From Membranipora membranacea (lineage: Eukaryota; Bryozoa; Gymnolaemata; Cheilostomatida; Membraniporidae): DNA of 64,000 nt. This document shows positions 11,814 through 24,239 of the stretch, piece by piece (within the stretch, counting starts at the first letter, position 1; every line of letters begins with the position of its first letter). Both the position numbers and the translations under genes were made by a program. The notes beneath the pieces are model-generated. The model was not told where the DNA came from. It ran no database searches and saw nothing but the letters and a program-made list of their open reading frames with translations. The stretch covers positions 27,440,283 to 27,504,282 of the forward strand of contig OU612066.1 in the NCBI GenBank assembly GCA_914767715.1, in the 5' to 3' direction.

Positions 11814-11912
11814 ATTTGCCTGCATTCGGAGTTGCTCCCCTTCAACTGGTCATGCTGCAGCAAAAAGCCTGTGACGTGCCCAGTGGAAGGGGCGGAACTG
11901 GAATGCAGGCTG
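11814..11912. repeat. Foldback repeat, copy B
   Basis: The left arm TTTGCCTGCATTCGGAGTTG pairs with the right arm CGGAACTGGAATGCAGGC, around the GACGTGCCCAGTGG core. It is homologous to copy A. Confidence 0.65.
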
Positions 11913-13893
11913 GATCAAACTTGATATATAATTACCAGGAGTTCTGAATATCAAGGTCTAAATTAAATGAAGTACATTTGTATGAAAAATACTATAGAAC
12001 AGATTAGTTCAGCTAGCATGCTGCTATAAATAATCAAACCGTACCTATCTTTAGCGGCAAGCCGCAATGATTGTCCATTGAAAGGCAGCGAAACTCAGAT
12101 TGAAAGCAGGGCGTGTTAAATATTGATGGGGCTGTCAGAGCTAAGACCTTGCCAGCGAGGCCACATGAAGACCAGTCTTACAAAAACTTTTCGGAAGTTC
12201 AAAGTATGATAAATGTTATGATTTTCAATTCATAGACGAGGCATCATTCTATATTGGAACTTAAGAAAACAGGTCCTGTCCCTTTATTTGTTGAATACCA
12301 TTTTAATTTAGTACCAATAACAATGCTGTAGTCTAGGGAATAAGGAGGGAATATTTCTTGCTCAAAAAGGAATTGATAGGTCATTTTATTGGCAAAGTTC
12401 ATAAACATATAAACACCCTGTATTTATATTATTATGGTGAAACACGAGTCAACGATTGCATCACCTCAGATCGGGACAGGTGGAAGCTACAGTACACAAC
12501 CCCAGGGTTTAGAATGAGGATATGCATCGAGGCACCTCGAGTTCCACCTCCAAGTCAAGTGTATCCAAATTGGTAGTCTAACCTTACAGACTGGTATGTT
12601 TAATCAAGCCGTGGGCAGTCTTGAGTAATAAAATGCAAAAACATACATTTTTATTTGCAAATTTCGTTAGACATGTACAAGTCAATGGCCTCGGGATTAC
12701 CAGCTATTATTTGGCGCAGTTCCAACTCTGATGGTGCTGGAATTAAAAATATGATTTAGACAGAGCGTTTCTACGATGAAGCAATTAAATTATGACAACC
12801 ATGTATTTCACACTGCGTGTCAAAAACTTTGTTTTGCTTGGCCAAGCTTTTGTATGTTTGGCGAAACCAAAGAATTTTCTAATATCTTTCCCATATTTTT
12901 GCTCATCATTAAATTACCATACATGTTGGCATTGCGAAAAAACTCAAAGGTTGTCATTATTATCATTTAGCAGATAAGAAACAAAATTTGCAAGATGGTT
13001 GCGGCTAAACGCATCCATCGTTACAGCAGTGCTTCAAGATTATGTGTTGATACGTAACTTTATTATGCTTGCACCTGGTTTGCTTGGCATGACTGGAATT
13101 TAGTAAAATGATTTTTAATTTTAACTCGACAGAATGTATGAAACAGGCGCATCTGGTCTGGGTCACACTGCAAGCTAGACGTTTGTATTTTCCAATTAAT
13201 CTATTTCAAATCAGCAGCCAGTTAAGGCCAACAGAACTAGTCCAACTGTGGCCAGAATCAGCTTAGTAGACAAACACATTATAGCCCAGGGCAACATGAA
13301 TTTCTAATTCCAGCGCTTGTCTTACTGTCAGAGATTTCACAGAGGGTAAACATTAATAAATTTGGGAAGTCATAAATGTCAAAGGTTTTAGTCTGTCAAT
13401 ATTATATATGTTTACGCAATTGTTTTTGTTTACCAAACTGCTGAAATCTGGAAGTTCCCACCATAATAGTGACTAGTACTTTGCATAATCGACAAACATT
13501 ATTGGCCACCCTGGAGTGTCACAATGAAACTCATCACGACAGGTTGGTCAGTAAATTCTATCTTAAATCTATTTTTGTGTCTTTAAAATGCAGGTCAACA
13601 TAAAAACACTGATCATCTGCATACCAAAAATTTAGTGACCACTTGTGTTAACACTTTTCAATTTCTAACAAGAGCTGAACTCCAAACTGTAGTTTTATAA
13701 TAAATGCAAATCTCATTCCACAAATCATGTCAGGGTTTTATTGAATGTGTAATGTGTAAAAAGAATTTCATGGCATTCCATTATTGTCGCTTTGCTATCC
13801 CCCCACCCAACTGCCGCATCACCGCTATTGTACTCAGGCTATTACCGCTTACCTCTTTCATACAGAGCACAATAGAGAAGTTGAGTTACTCAC

Positions 13894-14076
13894 CATTTCA
13901 GCTGAGAGGTACGAGTCTGGAGATTTAGTATTACAGCTCACAGCGTCTGTACCGGATTGTTCTATTAGTGATGAGGAGCTGGCTTCTCCTGATGTATGTC
14001 TGGTCCCTCTCCCGCCTCCTCCTCCACCAGCACTCGTACCGGAGGAACTCATATCGTTCATCAGTCCACTCGTGTT
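13894..14076 (-). CDS. trio: trio exon 19: Gly/Ser-rich linker
   Basis: This exon has 61 codons, phase 0 to 0. The acceptor is TTATTTCAG|AAC and the donor ATG|GTGAGT. The peptide has a run of six Gly, then many Ser, ending KSPDSYLSAEM. It is a flexible linker between SH3-1 and DH2. Being symmetric in phase, it could be skipped without frameshift. Residues 1028-1088. Confidence 0.85.
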
Positions 14077-17000
14077 CTGAAATAAAGATTAGATTCCATC
14101 GTACATGACCATGATTCCCCGACAAAGCAGTCAGTATTTATCAAACATTATTCTGCAGTTTCAGCGGGAGTCTCCTGCTTGCAATATGATGAAAAACATC
14201 AGAGAGAAATCTGAAGTTGTCTTCCTACACATAATGATCCGCAATGTGTACAAATGATGCATCATGGGTAATACATGAATCTTTTCCACTTGGTGAAATT
14301 TCCATGGAGAAAATGGCGGGTGGAAACCAAAGAGAGAAAAAGAAAAACTGAGACTTAGATAATATATCCTAACCAAGGATTTTGTCCTTGTCACAGCGGT
14401 TCTGTGCATCACAGTTGAGAGTTAGCGATGAAATGACAGTATGTTATCAAAAGCATGCAACTAAGATTCCGGGAGCATACCGCTACCAAAAAACTGACAA
14501 CCAAAACACTATAACGTAAGTGGATAAATAGTACCTATTTAAATGGTTTGACTATAGCACCTACTGTCATCTGGCTGCCAACATGGCCCTAACGAGGCTA
14601 TTTCCTGAAGCTCAAGTGGATATATATGACTTAATTAGGTGGTGTAGTGTAGAATTGAAGTAGAAAGTCATCTTGACTTATATGTCAGGTATATGTCACA
14701 GGGAGGTTGAAGTTGAAGCTAAAGTACAAAAAGTTATTGCACTCAGAAAAAGTCAAAGCAAGTGTAAACGAAACAAACTCCACCCAATGAGCCCTTCTAA
14801 CTCCTTAGGCCAACTAAGAGAATGATAACCAGATATGAGACCTACCAGAAAATCCTGTGACATCTTGCGTATTAGACTAAACTTTCTAGAAATCATTCTA
14901 GTTCAATGAATGTGAATCTTCGCTACAAACTTCCTACATCGGTAATCCAGAGCTCCACAGATCGCAACGCGAATGGTGCTATGATACGTGAGAACAAAGA
15001 ATGAAGTCATCTGAATGACACCTGAACTGTCATGTCCTGAAGCAATTTGAACTCAAAATCTGACAATAATTTGACACACTTCAACCAGAGAATTTTCTAG
15101 TTAAGAGGGTACTTACAAGCAGGTTATGAGAGAAAAATGATGTAAAATACATGATTACCAAATAACTTTCGATAATCCTCTAGCTAAGCTCGCATGGTGA
15201 AAGTATATGGCTGACAAAAAGTGGATACATGGGCTTTTATAGATTTCTTTTGTTTACAACATGCAAGTTGCTTACTGCTAATTTGTTTGCGTGGAAGGTG
15301 AAGAATATCATGAAGGCTAAAATAGAAGCCTAATCTATAAATGATTTAATTGTTATTCACATACTTAGGTGGGTGAGAGTGTGGATGCATAAAATTAGTA
15401 CTACTACCTCCCCCTGTTTACTAATGATATGGGATATATTAGGGTAGCATCGAAACGCAGCAGACTTTACTAAGTGAGTTAATATCCCGTTCATTCACCT
15501 TTTTCAGTTTTTAGTTCGGTTGTTACAGGTTTTTATAATGTGCAGCACATTTTATTAGTGTTTTACCAACACAAAACAATTCTAGTCTGTGAATACAAAT
15601 ATCCTGGTTGGGTGAATATCCGAGACTAATAATGCAATGAGTCAAATGCCAAAGTACTAACTGGGCTTTCCCATGACAAGTTTGATCGCTCTGGTAGCAG
15701 AGTGATTTTGCAAAAGTTGGATATCGGAGGACCAGCTTGTTACAAAGCTTTCTAAATATCTTTCTGACACAACAGAGAGAACGAATAAGGGTTCAAGTTC
15801 ATAAAAAGGCCAACAAAGTTCCAGTCATAAACATATAATATAAAGTAATTATATGTTTATAGTTATAGTAGTATCCCATCACATTATGCTCGGAGTTGTG
15901 TTCTTTCTGCGCATGTGAAGATAAATGCAAGCCCTTGCTGCCCTCCCTGCTGCAGTATAGTTGATGGTTTTATTAGCTGAATTGTGGGATGGCAGACAGA
16001 CCTAGGGATTAGGGTCTGACACATATAACCTACTAAACATCTCGTCAACCAAGCCCTCGGTCCATATAAACACCCGGATGTGTTTCAAAAAGACAAAGCA
16101 AACACACCCTAGGTAAGTCAAGACCTCTTATCACATCTGGTCCATTAATAAAAAAAACAAAAAAGGAGTTTAATGTAACATTGGTTTGTTATTTTGCTCA
16201 TATTTACCATATGAATACCACACAGGGCAAATCAAGCAGGAGATATGTGTATGATGTTTTACTCAACTGCAAAAGCCTGTCATGCTCCAAGAGATTTCTC
16301 AAATAAACCATTTATAAAAATCAATGTTTCAGTTTCAGAGTGTCGTTCAGAGAAGGAATGGCACAAAGTTCATTCGCCTACCAATGATTAAAAAAAACAA
16401 ATATACGAGTGTATCAGTTTCATATCAAACTCACTTACTCCGTTTAATTTAGAAGCTTCACAGTAGCGACTGTACAAATAAAAGAGAAATTTAATATCCA
16501 AGAGAAGCAGATAAGAGACTGAAATCAGATCTAAGCGCACAAAATGTTATCTAAATCTCTCCCAGTCACTGTCTAATTTCAATGGCTAAAACCAAAGGTT
16601 CATCTTTGTACTTTCATCCTGTATTAGTTCATGCTCTATCAATAGTCAAGATATGTCATCTCAAAGTGGTGAGCTATCAACCTCCAAGAACATAGTAACA
16701 TCACCAAAGTGCACTGAAGAAACCATAATTGAACTAATCCTGAAAAATGTGGATAGTGATAGTGTATGTATTGTTTGGTAGGCAGGACAGCTGAAACAAA
16801 GAGTTGTTCCCAATAAGCAAACCAGATCAGCTTTCATGAACACTAGCCACCAAGTTTGCACCTCAGAGAACATAAAGTGGAACTTCGCAGCAACATGTTT
16901 CAACATAACAATTTGCTAGAGAAAGTTGCTAACTACCTCAATAGATTTCAGGAGTATAAATGTGTTATAAGAAAACATTGATGTCCATCGATAGCTCATT

Positions 17001-19230
17001 ATCACAGTAGTAAATGGGGGCTAGCCAGTGGTCACCACTAGATATGATGCTAAATTTAGAAGCTATCGATATAAGAATACCAAAGGCCCCAAATTACTCT
17101 CTGCTCTCGTAGTATCAACAAAATCAGGAAAATTGTATTGAGTTCTCTCACCGTGACATGGAGGTGATATAGGACCAAGAGGTTTCATTGATTTGTCTCT
17201 CTGGCTAAGGGGTTATGATTGTGGTGAAGATTAGAGCAGCATTTTAGTTATTCACCAAAATCGATGAGATGACCAGGTACTCAAGAATTGAGACATTGGA
17301 AAAATATATGGTGATGGTAAGATCAAGTGAGGCCATCTCTTATTGTTTCATTGACTTAGTTAAGCAATACTTTATGACAATTAAAAGATTCCGAAATGCA
17401 AATTACTGCCTCTTCTATATTGGCTCATAGTTTTTTTATATCTGTATCAATGGTCTAGCACTAGTTTGAGTGGTTAAACATCGCCATGTAGATGGTAGTA
17501 GCATTTCATTATCAACTTCATTCCCAGTGGTGGTTGACGATGAAATTCTACTACCCTACCTACCCTACCTATCCGATCCTGAAGCATCACTACAAATTCT
17601 AATACAGGTAGAAGACATGATTGATCTCACTGAATTATTCTAAGCCAGTGTAAACTCGCAAACACCACATCCTACAAAGGTAGCCTTTCACCTCCTACCT
17701 GTTGAGGATCATGGGAAGAATTGTAGGAATCGGAACTTGAAGTCCTTTGATATGCGAAGAATCTTGTCTTATAACTTAGATCTTCAGTAAAACAAGAGGC
17801 AATAAGCCTGAGCCATCTTCTATATGGTGTGTTCTCCATCACAATTTAAATGAAAATATTCACTGAAGTCACTTCTTTTTATAAACCGATTGCTTAGTAA
17901 TAAGTTGTTTCCTCTAAACAGTTTTTCGCTACTCCAGATTCAAAGTTGTAGTCCGCTCATGTTGTTACTGTAGCACAAATCTCCTGAGCCTTTAATACTG
18001 ACAGCATAGGAAATTTATCCAGACGTAGCACTTAAGATCAGGGAAGAAGGTTAGTAGAACTCCAGGAAGTATTAAGCTGTCTACCCAACTTTTGTCGAAC
18101 AGTCACAGTGGAGCTAGCAGCACACTACTAATAGTGATGGCTATCGCAGTGTCCACAGGATAAATAATAAATCTCAGCGAAGATACTGTCGCTATTTGTC
18201 ATCAAAAGTATTCACACCTGAGGGAATCTAAACTAATGCACAAATCAATACGCTGCCTTTCACCACATTATAAAACAGAACTGCCGACGACCACTCACTA
18301 TCAGATCTGGGTAATGTCAGCGTTATTCAGATATGCTGCCTGCCTGCCCCCTCCTTTTCGTCCTTCAATCGTCATTGAAAAACAATGGTAAGGGACCTCA
18401 CTTAAAAATGTCAGAGCCAAGTTATCTTCATAACAAAGAGGTAATCCAGTCTTTGTGTCATTATCTCCCCTGACAGGAAAAAAACACCATCGGCGCAGTG
18501 AGTTTGGCTTATGGTATTACTTATCAACCACACAGGCACTTCCTAGCCTCTCACTACCTGACGACACCAGAGCAACAGCGTGAATTTGAATTGCCTAATT
18601 TTGTGTACTAAAATTGTCTTCTCATACATAAATTATGCGCACTCTTGTACAAAGGACAGTTTTTTATCTAAATCTACAACTGGCCTAAATGAACATTACA
18701 CATATTACCTATAATGGAAAGTGCGCGTAGAGATGGCTGACATAACTGAATAGCTATCCTAGTCTTGCAAGAAAACCGATACCGATAACCGCCTGATACC
18801 TACTCTTCGCAAAGAAAACTCTAACTCAGCTCAGAGCTAACACTTGGTTGGTGGTAAACCTCTTTGGATTGCCAGGTCTTGGTAATGCAAACCTGACCTT
18901 GAAGTCAAGGAACCTTCATGTAAACGGGGAAAATTTATGTTGATGTCATTAAATAGATTTCCGACAGAAATTGGTAATGACGCAGGAATGGAAATTCTGC
19001 ATAAAGTTTCCATTCAAATCAAGAACTCTGTAAGGTAGTTCCATGCTAATGATAATATGGGCGCTATGTAGAGCAGTTAGTTAGTTGTACAAACTTACAA
19101 AAATAATCATACGGGAATGGAAATTTTGCACATAATTTCCATTCGAATCGGGAAAAGATTGCTCAATGATCCGTAGAAACAAGGGTGTGTGAGCGCGAAC
19201 TCACAAAATGATCATGACAGTTTAACTTAC
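14077..19230. other. Intron between trio exons 18 and 19
   Basis: A 5.2-kb AT-rich intron. There is a small tandem of CTACC/CCTACC units near 17557-17577. I could not support any gene or named element. Confidence 0.65.
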
Positions 19231-19501
19231 CGATTCCATTGTGGATGATCTATAACCAGTAGTTGTAGAGCAAGTAGATGTCAGACTTGGGTAAAGTTTA
19301 GTATCTGTCGGCGTTGTGTGGGTCTCTATCGCGATGTGAGCATTTTCCACTGCATCAGAGTAATCGTATGTGTTGCTGGCTGATGCAGAAGTGAAGGACT
19401 CTGGGATTTTTCCCCTCTTCTTGTTGTGAGAGACCTCGGCTACCGTTGAGCTTCGGGAGGATGAGCTTTTACTACCTCCACTTCGTATCGAGAAGAGCCG
19501 C
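19231..19501 (-). CDS. trio: trio exon 18: Ser-rich linker before DH2
   Basis: The exon is 271 nt, one-base entry, exit phase 0. The acceptor is GACTGCTTCGTTTAG|G and the donor TCG|GTAAGT. The peptide starts RLFSIRSGGSKSSSSRSS, then a basic KKRGKIPES and a Thr/Ser-rich tail. It is at the position of the Trio linker that holds LTSPVRRLSSGK. The same open frame extends upstream to an ATG (see the alternative first-exon form 19231-19545). Residues 937-1027. Confidence 0.8.
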
Positions 19502-19545
19502 CTAAACGAAGCAGTCAATGTTTTAAATCGTTTACCTTTAGCCAT
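19231..19545 (-). CDS. trio: trio alternative first-exon form of exon 18 (ATG at 19545)
   Basis: An ATG at 19545 in ideal context (ATCATGG) with an in-frame TAA two codons upstream opens 105 codons through exon 18 to its donor, phase 0. It adds MAKGKRFKTLTASFR in front of the internal exon start. No splice acceptor lies between the TAA and the ATG, so this extension is reachable only as a transcript start, or through a weak internal acceptor after CTAAAG. The added LTASFRRLFSIRSG resembles vertebrate LTSPVRRLSSG more than the internal exon alone does, as far as I recall it. It would start a GEF2-only isoform, like mammalian Kalirin-Duet. Confidence 0.6.
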
Positions 19546-20675
19546 GATTTAATATATGAATGGTACAAATAAGGAAGCGCAATAACTCACTAAAAATGGA
19601 TCAGTGCCTTATTGTTTTAAGAGAGCGATTCATATCTCTAGCTATTGAGGAGCCGCATGTTTAGTTTAAGTAAAATTTGTTGCCTGTCCATGTAAAATCA
19701 CAGCGATGTAGTGACTCAATCAGGGATAGGCCGTATGTTATCTTTAATGTGCTCGGGTTTATAATACTCTTAATATCGAGATAACGGGAGATAAGAGGAG
19801 AAAGTCTCTAACAATGTACCGGTGGTAATATGTCTATTTTTATGTGAGGTCGCGCAGTTATGTGTGATAAGTCTATTTGGATCCAGAGAGCAGACTGCGA
19901 TACCAAGTTTCCCAATGTTTGTCTCCTCTTATTTATTATACAAAGAATTCGTTGAAACACGTTGATTTCCAGTGCATGTCTCTTTTATTACAATTATTAC
20001 AATGATAAAAGATAATCTAGGATGTGTGGAGTTCTCCTATAAATTAAGCTGCCGTTGTATTTTTTTAAGCTGCGGTTGTATAAGCAATCATTTCGAAGAA
20101 TGAGACAACTCCTTGTTATCAATCGGTCTTTAAAGTGTCTAGACAAAAGGCTTGAGTCATCCTATCTTCCCATAGTTTCACACACGAAAATGAGGATTGA
20201 GTTTGATGGCTTAGCTTACATAATTGATACGAAATTCTACCTATATATGGCGATAATGGCGGTATAGTAGGTTTAAACATTACATCATTCCAACGGCAAT
20301 GTACGAGTGTGATGCAGAGTCTATGTTGTGATGTGACTATGTGTAGATATATAATATGCTTTGGAAATAATGACGAAAGAGAGAGACAGGAACAGATTAT
20401 CTAAAGCCTAGTGTAGGTTAATCCATGGTAAGTTGGTAAAACTGCGTCATAATGGAAATCACAGCAAATAGTGTGAAGAATGGCAAATAGTGATGAAAAT
20501 AAAGAGATCGGAATATACCACGGCAGAACCAACAGCCTAAGACAAAGAAAAAGGTAGGAAAATCCCCAGCTGCAGTCATGAATGTTGATTCACATATACA
20601 GGTATGGTTTGGTCAATAAAAGGTCTGTGAGTTTTCGCCTTTATGAACCCGTGAAGTTTTCGGAAAAATACTTAC
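19546..20675. other. Intron between trio exons 17 and 18; putative promoter side of the 19545 start
   Basis: About 1.1 kb of AT-rich sequence. If the ATG at 19545 is used, its promoter lies here. I found no clear TATA or CCAAT element. Confidence 0.5.
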
Positions 20676-20946
20676 GTCACAATTAGCTGAGTTGTGTCAT
20701 AGATTAGCCTATTAATCCTATCGCTCAGGTTCTGACCAATATGAGACGACCCTAACAGAGACCGAGCTGTATCCCGCGATACCTCATGGGATAAAGAGCG
20801 AATAAACTTAGCAGGTTTGGTCTTCCGCTGACTGATGGTAAAGTCATCCTTACTACGATTCTTCCTAGTCTTTTGCGATCGATCCATGTCAAAGTGGTAA
20901 CCACCCCTAATTTTATTTTCCATTGCAATTTGTGGTACAGGGTCTA
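20676..20946 (-). CDS. trio: trio exon 17: basic linker before DH2
   Basis: The exon is 271 nt, two-base entry, exit phase 2 at donor GTGAC|GTAAGT. Two adjacent acceptors (AACTTTAG at 20947, TAG three bases further at 20944) give the same phase; both have a weak pyrimidine tract. The exon links exon 16 (phase 1) to exon 18 (one-base entry), the main support for it being internal. The peptide includes MENKIRGGYHF, a basic stretch SQKTRKNRSKDD and RKTKPAKFIRSLSHEV. It could also be a first exon from the ATG at 20920 (context GCAATGG). I do not recognise the sequence. Confidence 0.65.
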
Positions 20947-22674
20947 CTAAAGTTGCCACTCCTCTCTGCTACTCCTGGCTCTAGTTATATGATGATATCA
21001 GCACATGACCAGAAGGAAGTCACAAAATAACAATAGATTGAATATTGAGCTCGATAAACTGTGCTGTATGACGGGATGATTCGACTAGCTGAATCAAAAC
21101 CACTGAATTACTGATGGTAGGGAGATCTGAGAGATTCACAATGGTTTGATGTAATGATGCTATGATGGTACCAGTATAGCCATAAATTCAGCCCTGTTAA
21201 TGTTCGTTTTAGGGGGGGGGAAACCAATCCAGCCCACCAGTGACAGCCAAATCATTGGCTAATACCAGTATAGTTATTATGACTGGTGATGATAATGCTA
21301 ATTCAGTGTTTCATTGAATTTCAATCTGCCCTAATTATGGAAAGCAAGATTCTAAGCCAATTAGTAAGATTAGTATATGGAGAACAGATTGAACAGAACA
21401 GACACCACTAGGCTATGATGTCATCATGTGTTGCCTTGACCATAGTACTTAGATACCTGCTAATATTCGAAAGACTGAACGTAATTTATTCGAAAACGTA
21501 TATGACATTTATTTTGAGTTGTGTCCTCTTTATTTTCTGAAGAGAACACTCGCACTTTTATTGCAGATTTTCGAGTCCCATTGATTTAATTCCCTCAGCT
21601 CCTTCTGGCAATACACAAGAGATGAACATTTAGGCCACGCAGAATATGTTCATTTTACCCTCAAGGTTGTTGGCATTTAAGTGCACCAACAACTGAAAGC
21701 CTACATCCATTGATAAATAGGAGCTAATGAGCAAAAGTTTCTCATTCTTTGTAAGTCAGACATATATTGCACTGAGATCAAGGATAGATTGGGGAAGTTA
21801 GAGTGAATGGCATTGAGATGATACCTAACAGCTATATCCCAGACAGAGGCTGCTAGAAATAGAGTGAAATACCCACAATGCAACAGTTGCCTGTAATCCC
21901 AGGGAGATCTGGTTCTACACTTTATACGTTATCATGGACTAGATCCCCTGAAAACTCCAAATATTTGCATTGTGGGATACTCTTCACTAACATTATTGTC
22001 TGATAATATTTTAAACACTATGTGAATATTCTTGCTGATTTTTTAATGGACCTATGTGATACATGGTTGCCGTCTGAGTTATCATAGTGGTGTACTAAAA
22101 TTTGCGAATGACGAGAATTTTTGAAATCATACAGATTTTCTGTCTTGGTGACAGCATTTTACCAGATAAATGTTATATCTGCATCCTTCTTCTTTATTGA
22201 GGCTGTTGCTTTATAATATCTGCTTTCACAAGTTGCCTTCTCTCAAACATTTCTAAGTATATTGATCCACATAAGAGGCGTGCAAAGTCCATGAACAAAA
22301 TGTATGCTGTGGTACAGTTTACATCTTGACTGTTTGAAAACCCATTGAATCGGAAGGTAAGAACACAAAGTCTTCATGATAGAAAGACCGGACGATGAAT
22401 GTTCTTTCCTGGTGAGGTCCATGCTCTAATGATACCAACCTGAGTTTCCTTGATCCAGCAGCGGCTTTTTTATGTAGAGCTGAGCTACTGTGTGATCTTT
22501 GTCTGAATTCTGATGGTAAATCCAAGCTGCTCAGATCTGCAACAACAAATAATGGTTCAATTTCACTGGTTAGAACTACAAGCCCATGTCTCTGTTCAAT
22601 GCGAGTTTGAGACATGTTCATACCAATGCTTAGCCACTGCCAGTTTGGAGACAGATTGGAGCGCTTCAATCTCT

Positions 22675-22690
22675 CCCCCCCCCCCCCCCC
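22675..22690. repeat. C16 homopolymer
   Basis: Sixteen consecutive C on the plus strand; length is likely unstable or error-prone. Confidence 0.9.
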
Positions 22691-24208
22691 AAAGGTATTC
22701 GATTTCATGCCCCTCAACATTTACCTGCTGAAAGGCAGGCTTTCCTATCAACAGAGCCTGCTCCAACTTATCAAACACGGAATGTAAAAATGAAGTATTA
22801 TGACGCCTTATACCGAAATTATCACAGAGCAAAACACCCATCCCATTTATTGGTGTTGTTGTCAGCTAAAAACTAGTATTATGAGATGTTGTAAGACTTC
22901 CTAGATTGGAAGAGAGAACCAAAAGCATATTCTGTCACATTTCGCTTATTGATAAACATGATCAGCTTCGATTTTGTGGATTATAATCTACCCAGTCATG
23001 TCCCACATGTAACCTTAATGATACGTCCCCAAGTTCCGACTTCCCTATAGCTACTGGTAGGCTTCCTTGAGCTGCACAACAAAACAATCAGTCTATTCTT
23101 TCTAGACCTCTGAGTCTATAGCTCTCAAGAAACTGATGATTAACTCGCAGCAACCAAGCAAGTTTCAAAGTCAAAACAAAAGAAGTTGATCAAACCTTTC
23201 AAATGAGGCATAGGTCAGCAGCTATATCCCTTTGCTAGCCAAGAGCTCGCAACTGACCCACTTCCAGCTGAGGTAAGGAGTCAAAAAGCCTCATCTTAAC
23301 ATTGAATGCTAGCCAAGACAAGACTTGTCAAAGCAATTCACACTGAGTAGAATGGAAATTACTTTTAACGAGGACATAATTAGGTGGTAATTCTCTTAAA
23401 TTAACAGTAAACTCTAGCAAAGTGTACCGGCACTATGTCTGTGGAACCTATTTTACGCAATATCTCAAATGGGACCTACCATCTGACCCTATGTTGTGCA
23501 GAGGAAGGCGTTTGTAGGACTGCAGCAACTCAGAGAATTGTTCATGATCTCAATTTTTAAAATTGAATGGATGAGCTCATTTTGAGCCTGATTGTACAAG
23601 ATGCTCATTAACTCGATTACTTAATAACCCTGCTGTGAATATATCTAACCTAACTTGCTCACGCTCATAGTTTTCTTGGCCTCATCGGAAGACTGAATCG
23701 GATAAAACCAAATCAAGCATGCCTACTCACGATCCCTAACATGAACAGGAAGGGGCCTGTATCTCCATACTCTTACCATATCAGTCACAATATTGTGCTG
23801 AGTATATCAAATAGCTGTCGAATGGTTGAAAATGTGTGTATGAAAGTTTGTTGCTGCCTCTGACAGCCAGAGAGCAATCTGACTCCGATGCTTTACAATG
23901 GATAAGACAAATGTATAAGACAAAAATCAGTATGTCCTTGCCAGGAAACGATTATGTGATAATTAACCAACACCCTCATGTTTCCAGTGCCTCCCACTTG
24001 GAAACATATAAACTAAGTTGAAAGCCGATCATCTAAGTATGAATATTTCCAAAAAATTTTTTGTTGGGTTTTGAAGGAGCCACATGTGCATACATATAGG
24101 CTAAGCATAGAATAGGAACACTCTGTACAAAATAAAATGTAAAACTATATTCCTGGAACCCAAACAAAATCCATAAAGTCAGAACCGAAGAGAAATCGAC
24201 ATACTTAC

Positions 24209-24239
24209 TTTCCGTGCTACAGATAGTAGGCTCCTCCAT
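24209..24239 (-). CDS. trio: trio candidate alternative first exon upstream of DH2 (10-residue leader)
   Basis: An ATG at 24239 in near-ideal context (AACATGG) encodes MEEPTICSTE plus one base, then a perfect donor AAA|GTAAGT. An in-frame TAA lies three codons upstream, so this is an initiating exon if used. Exit phase 1 fits the two-base entry of exon 17, so it would start a GEF2-only isoform lacking GEF1 and SH3-1. The reading frame is short, so chance cannot be excluded. Confidence 0.4.

Larger units (their letters stand above)
9486..13893. other. Intron between trio exons 19 and 20
   Basis: A 4.4-kb AT-rich intron. It contains two related foldback repeats (9573-9690 and 11814-11912). No other exon could be supported. 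Confidence 0.7.

Noticed and set aside
13784-14080. Plus-strand 98-codon frame with a proline run
   Set aside because: It is the antisense shadow of the Gly-rich trio exon 19.
22319-22841. Minus-strand frames of 81-133 codons around the C16 run
   Set aside because: They depend on the poly-C/poly-Gly stretch and have no similarity or splice-phase fit with trio exons.
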